A stretch of 64,000 nt of DNA from contig CANJCM010000001.1 of NCBI GenBank assembly GCA_947472765.1, positions 1 through 64,000 of the forward strand. The letters run 5' to 3'. How positions within the stretch are numbered: the first letter of the stretch is position 1; every line of letters begins with the position of its first letter. A program made the translations under genes and the position numbers. Source of the stretch: Opitutia bacterium (lineage in GTDB: Bacteria > Verrucomicrobiota > Verrucomicrobiia > Opitutales > Opitutaceae). Under the pieces are notes generated by a model. The model did not search any database. It was given only the letters and a program-made list of their open reading frames with translations, and was not told where the DNA came from. This document shows positions 17,727 through 28,968 of the stretch, one piece after another.

Positions 17727-18257
17727 ATGTCGCTCCCGCCCACCTCGCCACCGCCCTGCCCGTTTGAGAAGCGGTTTCCGTCCCAGCTGGTGCGTGATGA
17801 TGTGTTCTTCATGAGTCTCGCGTATAATCAGGCCATCGATGCCTGGCGGGAGGACGAGGTTCCCATCGGCGCGGTCATTGAACTGGGCGGTGAAATCATC
17901 GGCGCGGCGCACAACACCGTGGAAGGCGCCCACGACCCCACCGCCCACGCCGAGATCCTCGCGATTACCCAGGCCGCCTCCCGGATCGGCGACTGGCGGC
18001 TCGCCGGCGCGACGTTGTATGTGACGAAGGAACCGTGCCCGATGTGCTCGGGGGCCATGCTGATGTCGCGGGTTCGCCGCGTGTGTTACGCCGTCCCCGA
18101 TCCGAAAATGGGCTGTCTCGGCGGAGCGACGAATCTCAACGACCTGCCGCGGGTGAATCACCATGTTGAACTCACCGCTGGCGGCGTGCTCGAGGCGGAA
18201 TGCCGCGACCTGCTGCAGGCGTTCTTCCGGCTGAAGCGCGAGGCGCCGGACGCGTGA
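17727..18257 (+). CDS. tadA: tRNA-specific adenosine deaminase TadA
   Basis: This 176-residue zinc enzyme converts A34 to inosine in tRNA-Arg(ACG). The catalytic zinc site is plain: 'HDPTAHAEILAI' (His and the proton-shuttle Glu) and 'EPCPMCSGAMLMSRV' (two Cys). The C-terminal helix 'LEAECRDLLQAFFRLKR' is the TadA tRNA-binding end. The ATG at 17727 gives a short Pro-rich leader before the conserved start 'VRDDVFFMSLAYNQAIDAWR'; a later start is possible. It is followed by a gap and then by the superoxide dismutase gene. Confidence 0.92.
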   Translation: MSLPPTSPPPCPFEKRFPSQLVRDDVFFMSLAYNQAIDAWREDEVPIGAVIELGGEIIGAAHNTVEGAHDPTAHAEILAITQAASRIGDWRLAGATLYVTKEPCPMCSGAMLMSRVRRVCYAVPDPKMGCLGGATNLNDLPRVNHHVELTAGGVLEAECRDLLQAFFRLKREAPDA

Positions 18258-18285
18258 ACGGTGAGCGGCCCGGCCCGGATTTTTG

Positions 18286-18317
18286 AGCCGGAAGCCAGGA
18301 ATTCAGGAATCGAACCG
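18286..18317. repeat. Dispersed repeat containing 'GAAGCCAGGAA'
   Basis: A 32-base segment here matches, in the opposite orientation, 38517-38548 with only a few differences, and its first 17 bases match 20195-20211. All three lie between genes. The gap 18258-18508 holds nothing else I can name. Confidence 0.6.
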
Positions 18318-18508
18318 GGGACGGGGCGTCTCGTGGCCAATGGCCGGAGCAGAGGGCCTAGGATGTCGCGGCCGCGCAGAGGCAGGGCGGAACTAATTAT
18401 GACCGATGGCGCGCCGGCCAATCCGCAACGGGCCATTGACGCATCGTGATGATGATGCATTTGTTCCAACCCCCGCTCCGTTTCGTTCCCAACTCAAATC
18501 ACACTCCC

Positions 18509-19141
18509 ATGGCCTTCGAACTTCCGAAACTGCCCTACGCCTCGAACGCGCTCGAACCTCACGTCGATGCCAAGACGATGGAAATCCATCACGGCAAGCA
18601 TCACCAGGCATACATCACCAATGCCAATAACGCCCTGAAGGATCATCCCGCGCTGGCGGCTCTCGACGTCAACGCCCTCATCGCTGACCTCAGCAAGGTC
18701 CCCGAGGCCATCCGCGGCGTCATCCGCAACAACGCGGGCGGGCACAGCAATCACGCTTTCTTCTGGACGGTCATGGGCCCCGGCAAGGGCGGCGCGCCCA
18801 AGGGTCAGCTCGCCGCGGCGATCGAGGCGCAGCTCGGCGGTTTCGCCAAGTTCAAGGAAGACTTCGCCAAGGCCGGCGCCACGCGCTTCGGCTCCGGCTG
18901 GGCCTGGCTCGTCGTCACTCCGGACAAGAAACTGGCCATCGGTTCCACCGCGAACCAGGACAGCCCGCTCATGGGCAAGGCCGTCGCAGGCATCGAGGGC
19001 AAGCCGGTCATCGGCCTCGATGTCTGGGAGCACGCCTACTATCTGAATTACCAGAATCGCCGTCCCGACTACATCACCGCGTGGTGGAACGTCGTCGATT
19101 GGGATGCCGCCGAGGCCAACTATCAGGCCGCGCTAAAGTAA
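18509..19141 (+). CDS. Superoxide dismutase, Fe/Mn family
   Basis: The 210-residue protein dismutates superoxide in the cytoplasm. It begins '[20 protein letters not shown]' and has the metal ligands in place: His in '[17 protein letters not shown]', His in '[13 protein letters not shown]', and Asp/His in '[18 protein letters not shown]'. '[10 protein letters not shown]' is also diagnostic. The sequence reads more like the Mn or cambialistic type, but the metal cannot be settled by eye. The ATG at 18509 was preferred to one 63 bases upstream because it matches the family N-terminus. No signal peptide. A terminator follows at 19182. Confidence 0.94.
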   Translation: MAFELPKLPYASNALEPHVDAKTMEIHHGKHHQAYITNANNALKDHPALAALDVNALIADLSKVPEAIRGVIRNNAGGHSNHAFFWTVMGPGKGGAPKGQLAAAIEAQLGGFAKFKEDFAKAGATRFGSGWAWLVVTPDKKLAIGSTANQDSPLMGKAVAGIEGKPVIGLDVWEHAYYLNYQNRRPDYITAWWNVVDWDAAEANYQAALK

Positions 19142-19181
19142 GGTCGACTGACGCCCGGCTCCGTTCGCCGGCGCCTGCTCA

Positions 19182-19212
19182 AGCCGCATCGTTTCGGTGC
19201 GGCTTTTTGTTG
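19182..19212 (+). terminator. Rho-independent terminator after superoxide dismutase
   Basis: The stem AGCCGCATC pairs with GGTGCGGCT (one mismatch) around TGTTTC-type loop bases and is followed by TTTTTG. It lies 41 bases after the stop codon. Confidence 0.75.
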
Positions 19213-19250
19213 GCCATGTCGCACCACCGCTCCCGCCCTCTTTATCCACG

Positions 19251-20147
19251 ATGACGCCGCACCGCCGCCAGCAGTGGGCCGTGGCGCTCATGTTCGTCAC
19301 ACCGGCCTGCTGGAGCGTGAACTACCTGGTCGCGCGGAGTGCGAGCCACACGATTGCGCCCCACATGCTGGCGCTCGGACGCTGGCTGCTGGCGGGCGCC
19401 CTGATGGCGGCGATGCACTGGCGCGAGATTGCGAGTCACGGCGGCGCCGTGCGCAAGGAGGCAGGCCGCTTCCTCGTGCTCGGCGCGCTCGGCATGTGGA
19501 TTTGCGGCGCCTTCGTCTACATCGCCGGCCGCACCACGACCGCGACGAACATCGGATTGATCTACGCGATCTCGCCCGTGCTCGTCGCGCTGTTCTCCAC
19601 GTTGGTGCTGAAGGAGCGCATCGGCATCGCACAGATCGCGGGCACCGCCGTGGCGCTCGCCGGCTTCTTTCACATCGTGCTCAAGGGTGAATGGGGCGGC
19701 CTCTCGGCGGTCGAGCTGACCCCGGGTGACTGGTGGATCTTCGTGGCCGCGATCTCGTGGGCGGCCTACACACTCCTGCTGAAAGCCTGGCCGACGGCGT
19801 TCGGACCGGCGGCCCGCCTGGCACTCACGTCCCTGGGCGGCGCGCTGGTGATTCTGCCCTTCGCAATCGCCGAGGCCGTCTGGTTCATGAGTTCCGAGCT
19901 CTCGTGGCAGAACGCGGGCTACATCGCCACGACTGCGATCATTCCCGGCGTCGGCGCTTACCTGGCCTACTCTTTCATGCTCCGGGAACTCGGCGCCTCG
20001 CGCGTCGCGGTGGTGCTCTATCTCGGGCCGATCTACGGCGCCCTGATGGGTTGGCTCGTGCTCGGTGAATCGATCCGGCCGTTTCACTGGGCCGGCGCCG
20101 CGCTTATTCTGCCGGGGATTTTTCTCGCGACGCGAAAGGGAAAGTAA
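19251..20147 (+). CDS. DMT-superfamily transporter with two EamA domains
   Basis: The 298-residue protein has ten predicted membrane helices arranged as two EamA repeats. 'RTTTATNIGLIYAISPVLVA' closes the first repeat and 'SRVAVVLYLGPIYGALMGWL' with 'LGESIRPFHWAGAALILPGI' closes the second. Family members export amino acids or other small metabolites across the inner membrane; the substrate cannot be predicted. The ATG at 19251 gives 'MTPHRRQQWAVALMFVTPAC', directly entering helix 1. It stands alone between the sod terminator and REP-like repeats. Confidence 0.88.
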   Translation: MTPHRRQQWAVALMFVTPACWSVNYLVARSASHTIAPHMLALGRWLLAGALMAAMHWREIASHGGAVRKEAGRFLVLGALGMWICGAFVYIAGRTTTATNIGLIYAISPVLVALFSTLVLKERIGIAQIAGTAVALAGFFHIVLKGEWGGLSAVELTPGDWWIFVAAISWAAYTLLLKAWPTAFGPAARLALTSLGGALVILPFAIAEAVWFMSSELSWQNAGYIATTAIIPGVGAYLAYSFMLRELGASRVAVVLYLGPIYGALMGWLVLGESIRPFHWAGAALILPGIFLATRKGK

Positions 20148-20218
20148 CTGCTGCGCGGGCCGATTCACACCGTCGCGGCAAGCCGGCGGGGTTGAGCCTG
20201 AAGCCAGGAAGCTGTGTC

Positions 20219-20266
20219 GGGCGCGCCCTTACACTGGGGCTGTAGGGGCGGGGCTCGTCCACGCCC
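20219..20266. repeat. REP family Y hairpin with truncated partner
   Basis: The copy at 20242-20266 starts GTAG and forms GGGCGGGG/TCCACGCCC around CTCG with a mismatch. A shortened minus-orientation remnant lies at 20219-20232. The spacing and orientation resemble the complete pairs elsewhere. The 134-base gap holds nothing else apart from 17 bases of the GAAGCCAGGAA repeat at 20195. Confidence 0.55.
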
Positions 20267-20281
20267 GAACGGACAAAGCCG

Positions 20282-22675
<2,394 letters not shown>

Positions 22676-22770
22676 GCGCCGGAATGTAGTCCGCCCTCAC
22701 CCGAGGGGAATCCCGTTTTCACGGCCGCGGGTGAATTGATCGCCCGAGGCCGTCCGCGCTGCGGGATGAA

Positions 22771-24975
22771 TCAACCGCCCGCACCGACCGTCAGAGGCAG
22801 GCGATTGTGCGCCCACTTCTCCGGCTGCTCGCGACCGAGTTTGATCGCATCACTGACCACCCGCAGCGTTTCCCGCAGGTGCACGTCGGCCTTCACGTAG
22901 GTCTCGTTCTCGTCGTCATCGAGGCCGAAGTCCTCATCGCCCTCTTTCTTGGGCGCCTTGATCTTCGGCACCGGCGGCGGCCCGAGGTAGAACGGCTTGA
23001 ACGGAAAATCGGTCTTCGCGACCTCTTCCTTCTCGAGCTTCATGGCCTTGCGGAAGGTGTCGTCCGTTTCCTTCTGCAGCCGGCGCTTCTCGAGGTTCAC
23101 GGAGATCGTCTTCTGTTCCTGGCGCTCCTTGAACCAGTCGACGTTCTTTTTCAGGAAGCTGAATTCCGGCAGTTCGGACTGCCGCTTGACGCTGGCTTCG
23201 CGCAGAGGGGACAGGACCTTCGCATCGAGCGGCTCGCCGTCGAAGAAACTCGTGCTGATCTGGTCCCACACCATCGCGCGGGGCAGGCTGCCTTCGCCGA
23301 TGTTCGAGATATAATCGTCGATCGACGGAAGCACGATGTCCGGCACGACGCCCTTGAGCTGCGTCGAGGCGCCGCTGGGCAGGTAATATTTCTGCACGGT
23401 GAACTTCGCGGCTCCGGTCTTCTCGGTCGTGAGCGCGAGGGCGCGGGAGGCACGCTTCATTTCAAAAATCGTCTGCACCGAGCCTTTGCCGTGGGTGGAG
23501 CTGTCGCCGATGATGATCCCCCGGCCGTAATTCTGCAGGGCGCCGGCCACGATCTCCGAGGCCGAAGCGCTGAAGCGATCGACGAGAACCGCCAGCGGAC
23601 CGCTGTACGCGACCTTGGAGTTCATGTCGCGCGCCACCTCGATGCCACCGTCGTGATCCTTCACCTGCACCACCGGGCCCTGCGGAATGAAAAGCCCGGC
23701 GAGATCAATCGCCTCGTTCAGGTAGCCGCCGCCATTGCGACGCAGGTCGAGCACGAGTCCCTGTATTCCCTCGGCCTTGAGCTGATCAATCAGCCGCGAG
23801 ACGTCGAGCGAGGCCGTCGTCTTGTCGGCATCGGTGTCACCGTCGTTGGCCGGACCATAGAACGCCGGCAACGTAATCACCCCAACGGGCTGCGTCTTGC
23901 CCTCGGCATCGGGGAGTTGGAAGACCGCCGCACGTGCGCGCGCCGAGTTGAGCTTCACGGTGTCGCGCGTAATGACGATTTCGCGCCGGCCCGACACATC
24001 GGGGTTGTCCGCGGGCTGCACGACGAGTTTCACGAGGGTGCCCTTTTCGCCGCGGATGAGTTCGACGATTTTGCGCACCTTCATGCCGATGACGTCGACA
24101 GGTTCGCCGGTGGCCTGCGCCACGCTGATGATTTTGTCGTTCGGCTTGAGTTCCTTGCCGATGTCCGCCGGGCCGCCGGGCACGATTTCGCGCACCACGC
24201 AGTAGTCGTCCTCGGTCCCGAGTTGCGCGCCGATTCCGACAAGCTGGAGCTTCATCTGGATCGAGAACTCGTCGTACGTCGTGCCGGAAAAATAGGTCGA
24301 GTGCGGATCGTAGAGATGGGCGATGGAAGAGAGGTAGATCTCCGCGACGTCGCTGCCTTCCATCTCGTGGACGTTCTTCAGCATCCGGTCGTAGCGCTTG
24401 CGGACCGCCGTCACGGCCTCCTCGGTCGTCTTCTTGTTCAGGATTTCCGAAATCAGCTCAAACTTCAGGCGGGACCGCCAGAGGCTGTCGGCTTCCTCGC
24501 CCGTGGCCGGCCACTCGGCCTTGGACCGATCCGCGGGATACGAATCGTCCGCCGTCAGATCGACCTCCTTCTGCAGTTCCTCGAGAATCCACGCGACGCG
24601 ATCCTCGACCCGCTTTTCATAGACGCGGTAGATGTCGTACGCCGCGTTGATATTACCGAGGAAGGCCGCGTTGTAATAGACGTTCTTGCCGAAGTCGGTG
24701 CCGAACCTGGTCTTGTCCGAAACGAGGAAGAAGAGCCGCTGCGAATCCAGATCCTCCATGAAATCCGGAATGACCTGGGCGTAGTCCACTGCGCGCACGG
24801 CATCGCGGTTATAGTGCGATTGCTCGAGCAGCTTGATGAGCGCCGCGGCTTCGCCCGCCAGGGTCGGCGAGGTGACGAACGGCTTGCGATCGTCGGCGGC
24901 GAACCCCGCCGTCAGCAGCAGGGCCAACCCAAACACCAGACCACATTGCCGCAGGAAGACTCGGGGAAGCATCAT
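22771..24975 (-). CDS. Carboxy-terminal processing protease (Tsp/Prc, peptidase S41)
   Basis: This 734-residue periplasmic protease starts at the ATG giving 'MMLPRVFLRQCGLVFGLALL', a signal peptide ending near GFAA; longer upstream starts would bury that signal. Domains in order: an N-terminal Tsp helical domain, a PDZ domain ('QLVGIGAQLGTEDDYCVVRE'), and the S41 catalytic domain. The serine is in 'VDRFSASASEIVAGAL' and the lysine in 'STHGKGSVQ'. A C-terminal DUF3340-like helical domain follows, so it is the long Prc form. It degrades or trims periplasmic proteins with nonpolar C-termini. It is divergent from the DUF1592 gene. Confidence 0.92.
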   Translation of the reverse strand: MMLPRVFLRQCGLVFGLALLLTAGFAADDRKPFVTSPTLAGEAAALIKLLEQSHYNRDAVRAVDYAQVIPDFMEDLDSQRLFFLVSDKTRFGTDFGKNVYYNAAFLGNINAAYDIYRVYEKRVEDRVAWILEELQKEVDLTADDSYPADRSKAEWPATGEEADSLWRSRLKFELISEILNKKTTEEAVTAVRKRYDRMLKNVHEMEGSDVAEIYLSSIAHLYDPHSTYFSGTTYDEFSIQMKLQLVGIGAQLGTEDDYCVVREIVPGGPADIGKELKPNDKIISVAQATGEPVDVIGMKVRKIVELIRGEKGTLVKLVVQPADNPDVSGRREIVITRDTVKLNSARARAAVFQLPDAEGKTQPVGVITLPAFYGPANDGDTDADKTTASLDVSRLIDQLKAEGIQGLVLDLRRNGGGYLNEAIDLAGLFIPQGPVVQVKDHDGGIEVARDMNSKVAYSGPLAVLVDRFSASASEIVAGALQNYGRGIIIGDSSTHGKGSVQTIFEMKRASRALALTTEKTGAAKFTVQKYYLPSGASTQLKGVVPDIVLPSIDDYISNIGEGSLPRAMVWDQISTSFFDGEPLDAKVLSPLREASVKRQSELPEFSFLKKNVDWFKERQEQKTISVNLEKRRLQKETDDTFRKAMKLEKEEVAKTDFPFKPFYLGPPPVPKIKAPKKEGDEDFGLDDDENETYVKADVHLRETLRVVSDAIKLGREQPEKWAHNRLPLTVGAGG

Positions 24976-25181
24976 GACGAATTTAGGTGGGTTAACTCGA
25001 CCAACTATGGCATCGGCTTCGAGCCGGCTGCAAGGCCCGGGCGCGATTTCCCCGAATATTCCGAAACTTTCCCCAGCCCGGGGAACTCCGCGGAAGGCGG
25101 TTCCGCGTTTCGGGAAACGATGATTAAAGCCTTTTCCGTCCGAGCCGCGGGGGCCATATCCATCCCGCCCACCCCGCTTTG

Positions 25182-27917
25182 ATGCGAGCGTTACCCCTTC
25201 TCGTCCTGTCTGCCGCCGCGGTTCTGACCGCACTCCCGCCGCATCTGGCCGCCGCGGATCCGTTTGGATTCACCGATCGCTATTGCACGGCTTGTCACAA
25301 CGACGTCGATCGCGAGGCGGGCCTCGACCTTACCCAGCTCGAACTCCGGCCGGAAGATCCGGAGAATCTCCCGCTCTGGATCCGCGTTCACGATCGCGTC
25401 CAGAACGGAGAGATGCCACCGGCCTCGAAATCGCGGCCGCCGGTCGCGGCCTTGAGCCAGTTCCTCGCGGATCTCGGTGGCTCCCTGCGGACGGCCGAGG
25501 CCGGGCTCGCCACCGACGGCCGGGCCACCCGGCGGCGCCTCAACCGCAGCGAGTACGAAAACGCCATCCGCGATCTGCTCCACGCGCCGTGGCTCCAGCT
25601 TCAGGGACTGTTGCCCGAGGACGGCGAGGCGCACCTGTTCGACAAGTTGAGTTCGGCCCTCGACGTTTCGCCCGTCCACCTGGCGCAGTACCTCCGCGCC
25701 GCCGACACCGGACTCCGGGAAGTGATGAGCGCGGAGTTGTTCCGGCGTCCGCCGACCACGACGCGCTACTACGCCCGCGAGACGAAGAGCCTGATCTCGG
25801 GCGACGTGTCGTTTCGCTTTCAACCGTTCAACGGCTTCCAACCCGACTGGCTCAAGTTTCCCCTGCTCGGCACGCAGGCCCAACCGGAAGTGCGCGCCGC
25901 CCGGGCTCCCGTCACGGTGGGCGCCGGCGACCCCGTTCTCCGGGAGCAGGAGGCCGTCGGCTGGACGTCGAGTGACTACATCTTCTTCGGCTCGGCCTGG
26001 AGCGGCTTTCGCGTGCCGGTGGCCGGACGCTACCGGCTGCGTTTCAGCGGCTACAGCGTCTGGGTGGGGCCCGGCGGACATCCCACCCGGCTCGTGGGCA
26101 CCGGACAAAATCGGACGCGCGTGCCGCAGCCGGCGTCCTGGTACACGCCGAACTTCGACGACATTTCAGAGGGTCGCGGTCCAGAGCCGATCACCGTCTA
26201 TAGCCGGACCTGGGACCTGAAGCGTCGCATCGGCGGCTTCGATCTGGGGACGCAGCCGGACGTGTTTGAAGTCGAGTCCTGGCTCCTGCCCAACGAGTGG
26301 ATCGTGACCGACGCCGCGCGACTCTATCGGGCGCACCGGGTGCCGGGTTCACGCGGTTTCACGAATCCCCTCGCCCGTTCCGACGGCCAGCCCGGTGTCG
26401 CCTTCCGCTGGCTCGAGGTCGAGGGACCGCTGGCGGACGAGATGACCGGTGCGGGCTACCGTCTGCTGTTCGACAGCCTGCCGATTCGCGCCGTGGGCGA
26501 AGGCGAAAGCGGCGTCGACCTTCCCGTGGTCACGCCCGTGCCGGTCGGAAAACGGGATGCCGTCATCATGGGTTCGGACGCCGGGCTGTATGATTTCGAA
26601 GTGACCAGGCAACGGGCCGAGGTCGTAAGTGCCGCGCCGCGCGCGGACGCCGAGCGCCTGCTGCGCCGCTTTCTCGACCGCGCTTACCGCCACCCTGTGA
26701 ATGAGAAGGAGGTGCAGCGTTTCGTCGGGCTGATTCAGCGCCAGCTCGATCGCGGCACCGGTTTCACCGCCGCGATGCTGACCGGCTATACGGCCGTGCT
26801 GGCGTCGCCGTCGTATGTTTACCTCCGCGAAAACTCCGGCGTTCTCGACGACCAGGCCCTCGCCACGCGCCTCGCGCTCTTCCTCTGGAATTCGGAGCCC
26901 GACGATGTCCTGCGCGCCCGGGCGGCTCGCGGCGAGCTCCGGGATCCAGCGAACCTGCGGGCCGAGACCGAGCGGCTGCTTCGGGATCCGAGGTCGGAGC
27001 GCTTCGTCAGCGCCTTTCTCGATCGCTGGCTCGATCTCCGGCGCATCCACGAGAACACGCCCTCGACCGCGCTGTATCCTGATTATTACGTCGATGACCT
27101 GCTGACGGAGGCCGCGGTCGATGAGTCGCGGCTCTACTTCACCGAGATGCTGCGGGCCAACCTGCCCGCCCGCCTGATCGTCGATTCGGACTTCACGTTC
27201 CTGAACGAACGCCTCGCGCGGCACTACGGCATTCCGGGCGTCAGTGGCATTGCGATGCGCCGGGTCACACTGCCGGCGGACAGTCCGCGCGGTGGATTTC
27301 TCACGCAGGCGAGTGTGTTGAAAGTCACGGCCAACGGCACGACGACTTCGCCCGTGATCCGGGGCAAGTGGATCATGGAACGCATTCTCGGCACCCGGCT
27401 GCCCGCGCCGCCCGCGGTGCCGGCGGTGGAGCCGGATATCCGCGGCGCGGTGACGATCCGCCAGCAGTTGGATCGACATCGGGCCGACGAAAGCTGCGCG
27501 GTGTGTCATCGCCTCATCGACCCGCCCGGGTTCGCGCTCGAGAACTTCGATGTCCTCGGCGGGTGGCGCGACCGATACCGGGCCTCGTCACCCGCCGTCC
27601 CGGCCGAAGTCGGCGTGGGCAAGAACGGCTGGCCTTACGGATTCCATTTCGCGCTGCCGGTCGATGCGAGCGGCCAGTTCACCGACGGACGCGCGTTTCA
27701 GGATGTCCGCGAGTTCAAGCGCCTCCTGCTCAGGGACGAGTCGCGGGTCGCGCGAAACATGGTGAATCAGCTCACGGTCTATGCCACCGGTGCCCCGGTG
27801 CGATTCAGCGATCGTGACACGGTGGAGACCATTCTCGACCAGACGGCGCCCGACACCCATGGGCTGCGGTCACTTGTGCACGCGCTGATTCAGAGTGAAC
27901 TGTTCCGGCGGAAATGA
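25182..27917 (+). CDS. DUF1592-type exported cytochrome-like protein (DUF1587/1592/1588/1585 layout)
   Basis: The 911-residue protein begins with a signal peptide ('MRALPLLVLSAAAVLTALPP') followed at once by a haem-type motif 'YCTACHNDVDREAGLDL'. 'RRRLNRSEYENAIRDLLH' is the DUF1587 block. The centre has the DUF1592 sequence 'YRHPVNEKEVQRFVGLI' and later 'RFVSAFLDRWLDLRRI'. DUF1588 ('TTSPVIRGKWIMERILGT') follows, and the C-terminus has a second CxxCH ('ESCAVCHRLIDPPGFALENF') and a DUF1585 end. Such proteins are abundant in Planctomycetes and Verrucomicrobia and usually sit beside a DUF1552 gene; none is adjacent here. The function is unknown; redox or polysaccharide roles are proposed for the family. 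Confidence 0.87.
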   Translation: MRALPLLVLSAAAVLTALPPHLAAADPFGFTDRYCTACHNDVDREAGLDLTQLELRPEDPENLPLWIRVHDRVQNGEMPPASKSRPPVAALSQFLADLGGSLRTAEAGLATDGRATRRRLNRSEYENAIRDLLHAPWLQLQGLLPEDGEAHLFDKLSSALDVSPVHLAQYLRAADTGLREVMSAELFRRPPTTTRYYARETKSLISGDVSFRFQPFNGFQPDWLKFPLLGTQAQPEVRAARAPVTVGAGDPVLREQEAVGWTSSDYIFFGSAWSGFRVPVAGRYRLRFSGYSVWVGPGGHPTRLVGTGQNRTRVPQPASWYTPNFDDISEGRGPEPITVYSRTWDLKRRIGGFDLGTQPDVFEVESWLLPNEWIVTDAARLYRAHRVPGSRGFTNPLARSDGQPGVAFRWLEVEGPLADEMTGAGYRLLFDSLPIRAVGEGESGVDLPVVTPVPVGKRDAVIMGSDAGLYDFEVTRQRAEVVSAAPRADAERLLRRFLDRAYRHPVNEKEVQRFVGLIQRQLDRGTGFTAAMLTGYTAVLASPSYVYLRENSGVLDDQALATRLALFLWNSEPDDVLRARAARGELRDPANLRAETERLLRDPRSERFVSAFLDRWLDLRRIHENTPSTALYPDYYVDDLLTEAAVDESRLYFTEMLRANLPARLIVDSDFTFLNERLARHYGIPGVSGIAMRRVTLPADSPRGGFLTQASVLKVTANGTTTSPVIRGKWIMERILGTRLPAPPAVPAVEPDIRGAVTIRQQLDRHRADESCAVCHRLIDPPGFALENFDVLGGWRDRYRASSPAVPAEVGVGKNGWPYGFHFALPVDASGQFTDGRAFQDVREFKRLLLRDESRVARNMVNQLTVYATGAPVRFSDRDTVETILDQTAPDTHGLRSLVHALIQSELFRRK

Positions 27918-27922
27918 GTGCC

Positions 27923-27944
27923 GGTCGCCCCTCTTGGGGCGACC
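27923..27944 (+). terminator. Perfect 9-bp hairpin after the DUF1592 gene
   Basis: GGTCGCCCC pairs perfectly with GGGGCGACC around a TCTT loop, starting six bases after the stop. The following sequence is A/T rich (AAAAATTTTC) but lacks an immediate T-run, so termination is plausible but not certain. Confidence 0.5.
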
Positions 27945-28007
27945 CTGAAGAAAAATTTTCTGTTCCGGATTCGCATTCTGGGCCTGCCGAGGCTTGCTTT
28001 CGCTCCC

Positions 28008-28955
28008 ATGCCCGGACGCTCCGCCTCCCTTTCCCGACGTCGCACGCCCACCCGGGCGCGCCCGGCGGCTCCGGATCCCGCTCCCCCGCTCCGCGCGCTG
28101 CTGGTCATTGATCACCATCGGTTGCAGAATGCCGCCTGGGCCGAATTTCATACCGTTCGAAAGCGTCTGGAAAAGGCCACCCGCGACCTCCGGCGTCACG
28201 AGGAGGTGGATTCACCCGCCTACGAAGCGTGGCTGCACCGCACCTTTCCCCTGCTCGTCACGACGCTCCGCGAACTCAATGCCGAGTCCGAGGCGAAGGC
28301 CCGGAAGATCCAGCAGGTGCAGGCAATGGCCTACACAAGCGGGCGCTCGGCGAAACGACTCTGGCGCGAGCACCGGGAGCGGGAACGTCAACCCACGCCG
28401 GCACCCGTCGACCCCGATGAACCCCAGTCGACGCCGGAGCCCGAGGACGACGTCCCCGCGGCCAAATCCCGGCCGGCCCGATCCCAGCACGCCCGTGACA
28501 TCTATCGGCGGCTCGTGCAGCACCTGCATCCGGATCGCGGCGGCGATTGGACGACCGGCCGTGAGCGTCTCTGGCACGAGGTCCAGCAGGCGTGGGACGC
28601 CGGGGACGCCGACTGGCTGGCTCGACTCGAGGTCGACTGGGAGGCCGCGCATGAAATCCTTTCCGCCACCTCCCCTTTGAGCCGGCTCAACCGCGCGATC
28701 GAGGAACTCGAGGCCTCACGCCGTGATATCGAGCGCAAGCTGGCGGGATATCGACGTTCGCCGCCCTGGCGTTTCACGCTGCTGGCCGGCAAGCGCGATC
28801 ACCTCCATCGGCGAACCGAGCACAATCTCAACGCGGAGATCGATTACCTCCGCCGCGAGTTGCGCCACCTCAACTCGCTCATCGGCGCGTGGGAGGAAGA
28901 TTGGACCCGGGCCGACAGCCGGGCACGGCACACGCGGCGGCGGACGCGCTACTGA
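28008..28955 (+). CDS. Coiled-coil protein with a J-domain-like HPD motif
   Basis: This 315-residue protein is charged, Arg-rich and predicted to be mostly helical. After an Arg/Pro-rich N-terminus it has a coiled-coil stretch (about 35-130). The segment 'RDIYRRLVQHLHPDRGGDW' (His174-Pro175-Asp176) closely resembles helix II, the HPD loop and the start of helix III of a DnaJ J-domain; helix I and the G/F region of true DnaJ are not evident. A second coiled coil lies in 'LNRAIEELEASRRDIERKLA'. It may be a DnaK co-chaperone of unusual build. The start at 28008 avoids reading through the hairpin at 27923. It is convergent with the cytochrome gene 13 bases away. Confidence 0.72.
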   Translation: MPGRSASLSRRRTPTRARPAAPDPAPPLRALLVIDHHRLQNAAWAEFHTVRKRLEKATRDLRRHEEVDSPAYEAWLHRTFPLLVTTLRELNAESEAKARKIQQVQAMAYTSGRSAKRLWREHRERERQPTPAPVDPDEPQSTPEPEDDVPAAKSRPARSQHARDIYRRLVQHLHPDRGGDWTTGRERLWHEVQQAWDAGDADWLARLEVDWEAAHEILSATSPLSRLNRAIEELEASRRDIERKLAGYRRSPPWRFTLLAGKRDHLHRRTEHNLNAEIDYLRRELRHLNSLIGAWEEDWTRADSRARHTRRRTRY

Positions 28956-28968
28956 ACGCGCCGCACCT

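Noticed and set aside
18286-18317. Possible tRNA T-arm (the minus strand reads GGTTCGATTCC)
   Set aside because: No acceptor, D or anticodon stems can be formed around it, and the segment is a dispersed repeat also present at 38517.
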